A model generated the notes under the pieces. It did no database searches, was not told the DNA's origin, and saw only the letters and a program-made list of their open reading frames with translations. From NCBI GenBank assembly GCA_963575745.1, contig CAUYUJ010003669.1, positions 226,448 through 290,447 of the forward strand: a DNA stretch of 64,000 nucleotides. The letters are read 5' to 3'. The stretch is from Prorocentrum cordatum (taxonomy: Eukaryota > Sar > Dinophyceae > Prorocentrales > Prorocentraceae). Shown here one piece after another: positions 32,434 to 40,499 of this stretch; position 1 is the stretch's first letter; each line of letters begins with the position of its first letter. Position numbers and translations under genes: made by a program.

Positions 32434-33915
32434 CTACAGAATGGTTGTCACATGTGCCTTTGTTGCAGATTGGGCAGTCGCGATCAACGCTTCGCAACGC
32501 AGAGAACGCCGCGGAGCTCGCGCATGGGGAATATGACTTGAGTTCCCACGCGCGGCTTGTCGCCCAACCGCGGTCGGCGCCTGCGACCGCGCAGTGGATG
32601 CTGCCGCTGTGCTCGCCTGGGCTGTAGACCCAGAGCCCCGAGTCATCGCCCGAGACGCCCCTTCCGGATGCCACTGAATCTGGTGCCAGTCAAAATTGCG
32701 ATACAAACTGTCGCGCTCCGCTCCCCGTTTTATCATCGCCCGGGCAGCTTCCATCTCCGCCGCGCGAGTCTGCGCCGTGACTCTCTCCTCAGCAATCACC
32801 TCAACTCGCCCCATTTCCTGGTGAGCGCGTAGCATCTCGGCCTCGGATCGAGCATAGTCCCCATCTGCAACGAGTCGGTTCGCCTCGGCCTGCTGTATGG
32901 CAGCGGCAGCCTCCGCTGCCAGTCGCGCATTCCGATCCTCTGCTGCTTGCAACTCCTTGGCGGCCTGTGTCATCGTCGCCCGCCGAACTTCGCCGCCCCA
33001 GTGGACGGCGCGCCCCGCTTCTTCTTCTTCTAGATGCTTCCCCTGGGGATGCGCCTGGCGCTCGGAGGCGCCACTATATTCGAGCCTATTGGCGAGCCCC
33101 CTCATTTCCTTTCTCGCGGCGCAGGCCTGTCGGGCCGCCGCCGCCGCCTGTTGGCGCCCTTCCAGGGAGCGCGCGGCATTCGCCATGGCCCCCCGGTCTC
33201 GCTCCACTTGAAGGGCAGCAGCCGCATGTTGTTGAAGTTCCGATTGCCTCAGCTGCTCGCGCATTTCGGCCGGGTCACTTCCCCTGACCTCCATGATCTC
33301 AAATCTCTCCCTTTCCTCAGCTTCGCACCGCTCATTGACGCACGTCGCGGCGCAAATATGCAAGCCGGGAGCCGCGCGCGTCGGGCGCGGGAAGTCTGCG
33401 TTGCAGAGGCTGCAGATATCGGAACACCCGAGAAAGACAAGCTTCTTACACTGACCCCATCGGCCGGGGCACCGCGACTCTAGCACCACATCGCGTCTTG
33501 GTCCATAATTGGCACACTTGGCACTGATCCGCATGATGAAGGTATTCGATCTTCCTGATAAGTTGGGCAAGTCAGGTACCTCGGATCCCCGTCTCAGGGC
33601 CCTGGGCCCGCCTCCCTCGGTGTTGCTCCTGCGGGGAGAGCGGGCGCGCAAGGGATTATAACGTCGAAGGTCTCCTTGGGGGCCCGGGGGCGTAGCTCCC
33701 GGGTGTTCCCCGGGAGCGGACACGGGGTGCTGCTCCTGGATATCGCCAGAAGTACTTCGTTTCCCGAGAGGCGAGGTAATCAAAAGGCTAATCGGCTCAC
33801 GTCTCTGCTTGCTCACCACCCGTACGGAGCCGTCTACGAAGTCCTCATCCGTGATATCCTCCAGGTGCCGCTGCAGAGAGCAATCATATGGAATCGCGGT
33901 ATCTTCGCCAGGCAT
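32434..33915 (-). pseudogene. Element 1 gag: N-terminal part with Cys-rich module and coiled coil
   Basis: The longest clean frame of the element (493 codons). Residues around 130-205 hold a Cys-rich module (CPGRWGQCKKLVFLGCSDIC, SLCN, then HICAATCVNERC) that probably binds zinc. Residues about 205-400 form an Ala/Glu/Gln/Arg-rich coiled coil (EMREQLRQSELQQHAAAALQ and following). It lies directly downstream of the 5' LTR and untranslated leader. This differs from textbook Copia gag, which has no N-terminal Cys module. The first Met is a guess; open sequence continues upstream in other frames to about 34400. Confidence 0.6.
33695..33717. repeat. Perfect 9-bp-stem hairpin in element-1 gag
   Basis: GCTCCCGGG and CCCGGGAGC arms around a 5-nt loop TGTTC, inside the gag N-terminal frame. 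Confidence 0.8.
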
Positions 33916-34420
33916 GGATGGGCGCGGCGGCGCCTGCCCGTGGGGGCGTTGTAGGTCACCCGACGGAACAGGACACGTTCGGCCACGGACCTCGTACTCC
34001 TCGTCGTACGGTTCCTGATCCTCCTGGAAACCAATCAGCTTGAGCGTTGATCTGGGTGTCCCTCCGATGAAATGGTCCCCACGACGTGGTCGTCACTCGA
34101 ACGGGTGCTCGGAAGCGTCCGCTTGATCGTCGAGCGGAATGAGGTCCACTTCATCGTTTCCGTCTCGGCCTTATCGAGTGGTGGCCTTGACCCCCGGCTT
34201 CGGAGAGGCAGGACGAGGCTCATCAGCGCACGAGAAGTTCCAATATATTTTGGTGGGAGGACGTTGGCTCGATCCCACGACATCGTCAGCGGAACCGTCT
34301 TCGGGAACATCTACACTCGTCTCATGGTGTAATCTGTCTTCGGGGTGTACATCATCCCTAGATGGGAGGAGCATCGTTCCCTCATCTGGTATGCCCACGT
34401 TGGTCGAAGACAGAACTTTC

Positions 34421-34431
34421 GGTTGATAACC
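34421..34431 (-). promoter_or_regulatory. Primer-binding-site candidate of element 1
   Basis: Immediately after the 5' LTR the minus strand reads GGTTATCAACC; with the last LTR base it is TGGTTATCAACC, close to the TGGTATCA start of sites complementary to initiator-Met tRNA in many Copia elements. Adjacent position strongly supports the LTR boundary. Confidence 0.5.
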
Positions 34432-34780
34432 ACTACCTTACCATTTCTTTATTGCTATGGGTTTATCCTTGACCGTGTTGAACGACAACATGTGATCACG
34501 TTCGTGTTGTAATCCTTTCTCAGCGTCTTCTTCTTGTAGGAACCTCTTAGTCAGGGTTGCTTTCAACGTAGGTGATGTGGGTGATGCGTCCCTCCGTGAC
34601 ATGGCGAAACGAATCTGGTAGGGTGTCCGTTAACCTTCGGGCGAACTACAAACTGCTAAGCAGGAGGGCCGGCCAGCCGAGGGACGGGCGGGCGCACGCG
34701 CTTTACTCTTGAACCAACTCACAGCAGCTGAGACGACGCTGCGAGTCAGAAGTGGGCCCGGGGGGATGACTAAATCGACT
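34432..34780 (-). repeat. 5' LTR of retrotransposon element 1
   Basis: 349 bp matching the 3' LTR (11768-12114) end to end, same orientation, both starting AGT[C/T]GATTTAGT on the minus strand. Followed inward by a primer-binding-like site and outward by GAAAG, the target duplication. Confidence 0.75.
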
Positions 34781-34785
34781 GAAAG
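34781..34785. other. Target-site duplication of element 1, right
   Basis: GAAAG, identical to 11763-11767 at the other end of the element. Confidence 0.7.
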
Positions 34786-34941
34786 GCTATGGGGCCCCCG
34801 TCGGCGAGGAATGGGCACTTGGAGGTCGATGCGTCCCCCCCCTCCCCAATTAAGCCCTAAGCCTATCCTCCCCTAGCGTTGCCCCTGAGATGTCCAGCAT
34901 CTGGTTGCTGTTCACGGACAGAGGAAGAAACAACGGCATGT

Positions 34942-35078
34942 ACATACATTCGGAGATCCGCGCGGATCCCTGGGATCGGCCGCGAGGCCCCCCCCCCCCT
35001 TCCCTGGCGCGCGGAGCGCGCGGCCATTGGGGACCCGGCGCTGATCCGAGAAGTCTGCGTGGAGCTCCGAACAATTTG
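34942..35078. repeat. Palindromic intronic repeat family 1, copy 1
   Basis: Left arm ACATACATTCGGAGATCCGC and right arm CTGCGTGGAGCTCCGAACAA are imperfect inverted copies, with GGCGC-rich DNA between. It lies in intron D-E, 3' of exon D. Confidence 0.75.
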
Positions 35079-35593
35079 GTTGACAGGCGATCGACATTGT
35101 ATCGATTGCCCTGTTCATGTCCCGACACCCACGAGGGGCCAGAGCGGGGATATGGATAAATCTCTGGCCTCCGAGGCCACGCCCTGCTGCACCTGGCGCC
35201 CAGATTGAGGGGCAGCAGCAGGTTTATGCATCAAACGTCGAACGTCGGGGGAGACGAGCCTGGATGGTGGCGCTCGTGGTCATCTTACGGCCACCTGGGG
35301 AGCCTGAACCTTCCCACCATGGCCGAGATCGGGAACATCTTCCCCTGGTGGAGGCACTCCGCTGATGTTGGTGTGGGTGCCAGCCGCCGGGCCCCCGATT
35401 GCAGAGCGGGCGCGACCGCAGGAAACCCTCGCACGAAACCCAACCCTGAAGACCCGGCGCCCCCGGAACGCGGCCGCTCCTTCAGCGGCCGCGGGAAGCC
35501 ACCGCGCAGCGCGCGGGGCGAAGACACCGAGGATGCCCTGACGAGAAGCATGCGGCTTGCATGTCGATGCCGAGCTTCCTTCCTCGGATGGAC

Positions 35594-35789
35594 GCGACCA
35601 GCTTGCCCAGCAGCGCCACGAAGGCGCCGCAGCCGAGCGCCTGGCCCCCGACGCTCTTCGGGCCCGCCGCGCAGGCCGCCTCGATCCGCGCCCGCAGCGC
35701 CTCGACGCCGCTGCGGAACTCCTCGCGCAGGCCGCGGTACGGCACCCTCTCCAGCTGCTGCAGCTGGCTCTCCTCCAGGGGCATCCCCA
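35594..35789 (-). CDS. GBP-like GTPase, exon D (end of GTPase domain)
   Basis: The minus strand reads MPLEESQLQQLERVPYRGLR, then EEFRSGVEALRARIEAACAA and GCGAFVALLGKLVA. In guanylate-binding proteins the same stretch (L-x-x-L-x-x-hydrophobic-P, L-R-x-E-F, long helix, then a short F-V-x-L-x-x-hydrophobic-V segment) closes the GTPase domain. The donor GTCGC|GTCCAT leaves two bases that join the first base of exon E. The 5' edge is uncertain: the upstream TTCTCGTCGCT tract matches the exon I acceptor but has GATG where CAG is expected. Confidence 0.7.
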
Positions 35790-36084
35790 CATCAGCGACG
35801 AGAAGCAACGCTGCTCGAACGACGTTGGCCAGCGAAAGTCGCCAAGGATTGCTCAGAAGGGGCAAGGATGCCAGGGCACCCTTGGGACAGTTGCCCCTCC
35901 TTGCTATCCGGGCTAAGTCAAATCACCTGACTTCGCGCCACGCGCCACGCGATGAGCGATCCGCGCGGCTCTCTTCGCACCCTCGCCGCCTCCCCCTGGA
36001 GAATGGCGCCTCTCTGGTCCACGCCGCGGCGCGCGAAGCGCGATCCTCTCCGCGCCTCCGCCCAGAGGAAGGGGCCCTACGCAC

Positions 36085-36185
36085 GTTGTCGTAGCCACCT
36101 CACGCGGTGGTTTGGGCGGGCCGCCAGCGCGGCGTGCCGCGCTGGAAACGAGGGCGCTTGCGCGCGGCCTTACGCGGGACGCTGA
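36085..36185. repeat. Intronic repeat family 4, copy 2 (intron C-D)
   Basis: Contains CACGCGGTGG, GCGGGCCGCCAGCGCGGC and GGCCTTACGCGGGA in the same order as 7053-7145. Confidence 0.6.
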
Positions 36186-36239
36186 CGATCCAGTGTCCCC
36201 GCAGACGACCCCGTTCTTCTGTGTCGCTCGAGTGGGGTG

Positions 36240-36415
36240 CAGATGGGGTCGGAGGGCCGTGCCACATCGCCGCTGAATCGCCGATGCATCAGCGACGTCG
36301 GCGACGCATCGGCGCCGTCGGCGCAGAGAAGATCGGGCTCCACACCAGGCCGCATCGCTGATGCATCGGCGATGCGGCGCGACCCTCCCACCCAATCTAC
36401 TCGGACCCCACCTGG
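36240..36415. repeat. Large palindromic element in intron C-D
   Basis: Arms GATGCATCAGCGACG (about 36284) and CGCATCGCTGATGCATC (about 36351) are inverted copies. Outer parts (GGTCGGAGGGCCGTG and the reverse complement of CGACCCTCCCACC) also pair imperfectly. MITE-like. Confidence 0.6.
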
Positions 36416-36516
36416 GAGGCCTAGATCCTCGTGGGCCGGCCTAACCAATACCGAACACGTCCGCGAGTCGAAGAAGCGCAACAAGCTATCCTTAGGGAAG
36501 CCCCAAACAACTGCAT

Positions 36517-36627
36517 GCACATGACATTTCTGACCCCCGCGCGGATTTCTTGGGTCGGCGCCGGAGGCGCCGCCAGGGGGGTCCAGCGCCGACGCAGGAA
36601 ATCCGCGCGGAGCTCGAATATGTATGG
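36517..36627. repeat. Palindromic intronic repeat family 1, copy 2
   Basis: Left arm CCGCGCGGATTTCTTGGGTC, right arm GAAATCCGCGCGGAGCTCGA. Intron C-D, about 390 bp downstream of the end of exon C. Confidence 0.8.
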
Positions 36628-36894
36628 CTTTGTTCCCCAGTTGTGTTTTGCTGCTGATGCTGCCATTGCTTCTCATGTGGGTGCTATGTTCGACGTTGGG
36701 GTACTTATTTATCGCTTCTAAGCTATCTTGATCAGTGATGGGGACATCTGGATAAACTCGTTCTTTAATATGTCTGCCTCCCTCTCGGCGGGTGGCGCAT
36801 CAGAACCATCTCCGCCACCGCCATGGGAGAGACCTGCCCAAATTCCCTCACTGGCCTGGGCGGGAGGGCGTACACAAGGCTGAGTAGCGCCACG

Positions 36895-36935
36895 GGAGGA
36901 GGAGGAGGAGGAGGAGGAGGAGGAGGAGGAGGTGA
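36895..36935. repeat. (GGA)n microsatellite
   Basis: About 13 GGA triplets 80 bp inside the intron after exon C. Confidence 0.9.
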
Positions 36936-37016
36936 GGGAGAAGGCAGAGGAGGAAGGGGGAGGGGATGCCAGCTGCTGCTTATGAGCGCCGGCCTCTCAT
37001 CGCGGCTGTCCTTCAC

Positions 37017-37175
37017 CTCCTTCGCGCCCTGGGCGCGATCGTCGTCCACCTCTGCGGCGGAGCACGAGGTCAGGGCCTGCTCCAGGTAGGCGTCGGGGGA
37101 GATGCTGCGCCCGTCCGGGCTGGTGAGGTCAAGCATGAAATCCCGCAAGACCCACATCAGCGCTGGGCGGCTCAC
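37017..37175 (-). CDS. GBP-like GTPase, exon C (RD motif)
   Basis: Fifty-three codons reading VSRPALMWVLRDFMLDLTSP, DGRSISPDAYLEQALTS and ending GAKE. The block W-V-L-R-D-F-x-L-D-L is the signature of the guanine-specificity (RD) motif in guanylate-binding and atlastin-type GTPases, followed by the P-D-x-Y-L-E-x-A-L helix. The acceptor is CGCCCCAAG and the donor GAAGGAG|GTGAAG is strong; both are phase 0 and match exon B. The next part of the domain expected before exon D (a short strand-helix segment) was not found, so one small exon may be missing or too diverged to see. Confidence 0.8.
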
Positions 37176-37562
37176 CTTGGGGCGAGGAGATCGAAACCCA
37201 GAGATCCGAAGCTCCGAACAACTGGAGCGGCAGATGTTGCATTGTTCGACCTCGAGGGACCCTCAATAGGCTCCGTGACCGTCAACAGCAACTCAGGATG
37301 AAAAGGCGGCCCTAGGGGGATCGCCCAGAACGGGTGGGAGTGCTAGGAACATTGGCATCTGGACCCGTTCCAGAATGATCGAGCTTAGCGCCGTCGTGGG
37401 CCGTGTCGGGGGTCTCCTGGACCATGGCAAGGCCAAATGCGGTCACCACGGATCCGGTGGGGGGTCCGCTCCTGGGCCCAAGGTGAAACCGGCCAGTGGC
37501 GGTGGATCTCGTCGCCCTATCACCTCGTTGCCCCTCTCCTCGATGTAGGAAGAAGGAACAAC

Positions 37563-37730
37563 TACATACACATACGATCTTGGAGCTGCGAGCGGAGTTT
37601 TTGGGGTCGGCGCGGTTGATCTCTGGTGGCGCTTCTGGCGCCGCCCTGGCGTGCTCCTGCGCGCCTACCAGGGAGCCCCGCGCCAACCCAAGAAATCCGC
37701 GCGGAGCTCCGAAAATGTATGCTTATGCCG
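37563..37730. repeat. Palindromic intronic repeat family 1, copy 3
   Basis: Right arm AAGAAATCCGCGCGGAGCTC followed by CGAAAATGTATG; left arm ACATACACATACGATCTTGG with GAGCGGAGTTTTTGGGGTCG is its diverged inverse. Intron B-C. Confidence 0.75.
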
Positions 37731-37973
37731 ATGTTGTTTCTTCGAAGATATGCTCCGCGAAGCGGCACGTGAGGGCCAAGGAGTTGAAGACCCCTTCGTT
37801 CAGGGCGCCCTTGGTTAGATGCTCGTTCTGTGGACCTCCCTTGAACCACTCGCTCCATTAATGCGGCGATGCTGTGTGGAACATCCGTCGGCTTGAATAC
37901 AACTTGAGTGGATCTAGAGTCGAACAGATCCGTCGGGTGAGCTCCAGAAAGGTCCCCAGCACAAACGTCTAAC

Positions 37974-38168
37974 CTTGGTGTTCAGGACCAGCACGGACGA
38001 GATCAGCGCGCACAGGGTCATGAGCTGCGCGTCGCGGCTGCGGTCGCTGTCGGTGCTGCCGAATCCCTCGCAGTCGACGAAGGCCAGCAGCGGCGCCTCC
38101 AGGTCGTCCTCGTCCGCCGCGCCCCACAGCCACAGCCCCTCGGTGCAGGCGTTGGTGGTGCTGCCCAC
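37974..38168 (-). CDS. GBP-like GTPase, exon B (switch regions)
   Basis: Sixty-five codons reading VGSTTNACTEGLWLWGAADE, LLAFVDCEGFGSTD and LMTLCALISSVLVLNTK. The Thr-x-x-C/S-T-x-G-hydrophobic-W stretch is switch I and DCEG is the D-x-E-G (G3) motif, in the order and spacing of guanylate-binding proteins; the following hydrophobic helix (LCALISSVLVLN) is also conserved in that family. Acceptor CGCTCTTCCAG and donor ACCAAG|GTTAGA are canonical and phase 0. With exon A it makes the GTPase call secure. Confidence 0.88.
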
Positions 38169-38394
38169 CTGGAAGAGCGGAAGGCCTGGGGAGGCCCACA
38201 AAGACGGACGTGCGCCCGCCCCCCTCGCGGGCGGCGGCGGACACATCCGTCGCCGCGCCCTCGCCGTCTGGGCTCCGGGGCGCGATCCCGCGGATGCGCG
38301 GTCGTGAGGGTACGTTCCGCGCGGGGCATCCGCGAAGAGAGCGCCCCGCAACCGCCGAATCGCGGCGCAGGGGCCGCTCCGCCCACGACTTCCC

Positions 38395-38510
38395 GGACCC
38401 CTGCAACGACGCGTCCTGGCCAGGGTTTCGACACGATGCCAGCTGTGGCGACGAGAGCCTCCCAGGAGGCCCAAACAGGCGAAAACGAGGGAAGGGCAGT
38501 GGTATCAGTA
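38395..38510 (-). repeat. Intronic repeat family 2, copy d (intron A-B)
   Basis: On the minus strand: GGTACTGATACC, GGGCCTCCTGGGAGGCTCTC, GTCGCCACAGCTGG and TGTCGAAACCCTGGCCAGG, then GGGGTCCGGG. Same order as copies a-c. It starts a few bases after exon A. Confidence 0.7.
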
Positions 38511-38523
38511 CCTATTCCTCCTC

Positions 38524-38652
38524 GGGGAGGCCCTGCTGCACGCGGCCGAGCAGCAAGTTCAGCAGGTAGCTCTTGCCAGTGCGGTAGAGGCCGCACACGG
38601 ACGCCACCGCGATGCGTCGGCCCCCGTGGCTCTCGAGCACCCGGGCGCCGTC
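38524..38652 (-). CDS. GBP-like GTPase, exon A (P-loop)
   Basis: Forty-three codons reading DGARVLESHGGRRIAVASVC, GLYRTGKSYLLNLLLGRVQQ and GLP. GLYRTGKS is a G-x(4)-G-K-S P-loop in the form used by guanylate-binding proteins and atlastins, preceded by the expected beta strand. The acceptor, TTTCTCGTTTTCTGCAG, is excellent. The donor appears to be GA (CTCCCC|GAGGAG): the only nearby GT lies after an in-frame TAG, and the GA site leaves phase 0, matching exon B. Exons encoding the N-terminus must lie at higher coordinates and were not found. Confidence 0.88.
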
Positions 38653-38671
38653 CTGCAGAAAACGAGAAAGC

Positions 38672-38812
38672 GGCAAACGTATAAACTTTCGACGGTCCGC
38701 TCGGATTTCCTGGATTGATCGGCGCGGGCGGCGGCGAAGGCGCCGCCACGGGGGCCCAAATTCAGATCAGAACAATCCGCCCGGGGCTCTGGAATTTTAT
38801 GCTTATACACTG
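38672..38812. repeat. Palindromic intronic repeat family 1, copy 4
   Basis: Left arm CGTATAAACTTTCGACGGTC with CGCTCGGATTTCCTGG; right arm CAATCCGCCCGGGGCTCTGG with AATTTTATGCTTATAC. Its left end lies about 20 bp from the exon A acceptor. Confidence 0.75.
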
Positions 38813-38907
38813 TTACCCAACCATCCTTTGGTGTTGGGTCCTCGCTTAACGCCCCGCGTCACGCCTCACATCTTCCATCCTCTCTTTTCCAAACTCCACC
38901 ACTCCGC

Positions 38908-39150
38908 ACGACCAGTCCGGCACACCCCTCACACGCTTCGTGACCCCAGAAGGAATTCCTACCAAGGCCGCAGTGGCAGGGTTCGCATGCGTCCCCCCGC
39001 ACCAGTGCGGGACACCCATCACACGGTTCGTGGCCCCACAGGGAGCTACTACGAATGTCTCGGTGGCAGGGTTCGCATGCGTCCGTCCGCCCCGTTTCGG
39101 CACACCCTTCACACGCTCCATGGCCACGGTAGGCCCAACCAAATACTACG
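38908..39150. repeat. Tandem repeat, about 90-bp unit, nearly 3 copies
   Basis: CACACGCTTCGTG/CACACGGTTCGTGG/CACACGCTCCATGG recur at about 89-bp spacing, with GTGGCAGGGTTCGCATGCGT between them. Confidence 0.85.
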
Positions 39151-39488
39151 CCTTAGGCGCAGTATCCGACTAATCCTTTTGTACCGCAGTAGCGATGGGA
39201 CAACAGATAGGAGATGGCCGCGTGAGCGGCAAGATGACATTTCAAGGGGTCGTTTTTCGTATCGATGTCTAGTCGCGTGTCGCGGCGCGACGCGGTCATA
39301 TAGGCGGCCGGGCGCCAGAGTCCAAACGGCCGCGGGCGAACGCTCGTTAACTCTCGCTTTTGCCCTCCTCCCTCAGTCGGGGGGGAGGACGACGCGCGAG
39401 TCCGCGTCCGGCCTGATTCGACAAAACAGTTACTCCACAAGAAAGCAGCAGCCAGCGGGCTCAAACCTCAACAAATTCACCCCGCAAC
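39150..39488. other. 3' flank of element 2, no LTR identified
   Basis: DNA between the element-2 RNase H and the 90-bp repeats. A 3' LTR of element 2 could lie here, but its partner would be outside the window, so no boundary can be set. Confidence 0.3.
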
Positions 39489-40325
39489 TTATTGCTCCTC
39501 GGGCGGCTCAGATGTTCTCGTCGGGCCGGCCCTGAATGGACGAAGTCGCTGTAAGTGATGATCGAAAGATGGCATGCCGTCAAAAACCTGTGAGAACATA
39601 TCTCGGTCAATGCCCCCCGTGGTGTGACCGTCTGCGGTCATGTCACGGGTATCACACCACTGCGCGCCATGCACGAGACAGCACTCGATGATTTGCCGTA
39701 TCCAATTGATGTAGCCCACGAGGGTGCACTGAGTCGGCTTCTTCAGGTATCTGCTTAACAAGAACTTGAAGGCAGATTCCGCATCAATGGCGAAGGTGAC
39801 TTCAATGCTGAGGCCGCACATCTCAATAATAATATTCGGCTCAGTGGGTGTCAGCGGCCCTGCGTGGAGTTCGTGTAGCGTAACGATCGTGGGGTAGCTG
39901 TCCTCCAAGTTATGGACTGCTGCTAGCGCTTCAGCCGAATAGCTAGAGCGGACCTACAAGCGGTGACACTTGCAGGACGCGTCGACAAGATGGACGACAG
40001 GTTTACAAGCATGCGTGCGCCCGCGCCCTAGCAAGTTTGCCCAGCGAGTACCATTGCCATTGACCTCGTCAACGACATCGCCGTTTAACCGGCCATAGCC
40101 GGAGTCGCTGTGCAGGTCTGCCTCGCCCGTGGGTATCACCGTTTCATAAGCGATCTTCTTTGGGCGGGCCTGTGACTTCCTGGTCATCGCGCCGAGTCGT
40201 CGCGCTTGCATATTGGTAGGTTCCTGGGCGCGCTGCAATGATGCAGAATGCGCCAATCGCCGTGCTTGCGTGATGAGGGCGTAAGCCAGAGCGCCTCTGT
40301 GGCTGACAAACATACGAGCGACCAT
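39489..40325 (-). pseudogene. Element 2 pol: RT connection and RNase H
   Basis: The frame 39954-40325 reads SHRGALAYALITQARRLAHS and PKKIAYETVIPTGEADLHSD, the RT-RNase H connection and first RNase H strand (a D-S at the catalytic position). The frame 39489-39908 reads EVTFAIDAESAFKFLLSRYL and QWCDTRDMTADGHTTGGIDR, the catalytic D-A-E-S and W-C-D-T-R-D-M-x-A-D blocks of Copia-type RNase H. A stop and frame change separate the halves. It is the C-terminal end of the element-2 polyprotein, cut from its RT by two minisatellites. Confidence 0.75.
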
Positions 40326-40499
40326 CTTCGACGCCTTAGCCTCGGCATCTGCGCCTGTGAGTTCGCTGTGCTGGATACGACGGACTTGTTTTACCTAACA
40401 GCGAAGACAAATAGGTTTCTAATAGGGTCAAAAGAAAGCATCATGACTCCCCAAGGGGATCTGGGCGGGATCCGGGGGAGGATGCCGGGTATTTTTTTT

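Larger units (their letters stand above)
11768..34780 (-). mobile_element. Element 1: giant (23-kb) Copia-type LTR retrotransposon
   Basis: The element is bounded by LTRs (11768-12114 and 34432-34780) and a GAAAG target duplication, and lies wholly in the GBP intron between exons D and E, on the gene's strand. Reading on the minus strand it has a primer-binding-like site, gag (33.9-30.1 kb), protease (29.5-29.2), integrase (28.6-27.4), reverse transcriptase (27.0-25.4) and RNase H (25.0-23.7): the Copia order, integrase before RT. Every domain is split by frameshifts or stops. A further 10 kb of minus-strand open frames of unknown function follows before the 3' LTR; this could be an extra module of the element or a nested insertion. 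Confidence 0.7.

Noticed and set aside
6421-38652. Two separate GBP genes, one at 35-39 kb and one at 6-12 kb
   Set aside because: The two groups carry non-overlapping, consecutive parts of one protein on one strand, and the D-E join fits in phase. A single gene is simpler, though only transcripts can prove it.
39150-39488. A 3' LTR for element 2
   Set aside because: No second copy is in the window for comparison, and no polypurine tract or target duplication could be set.
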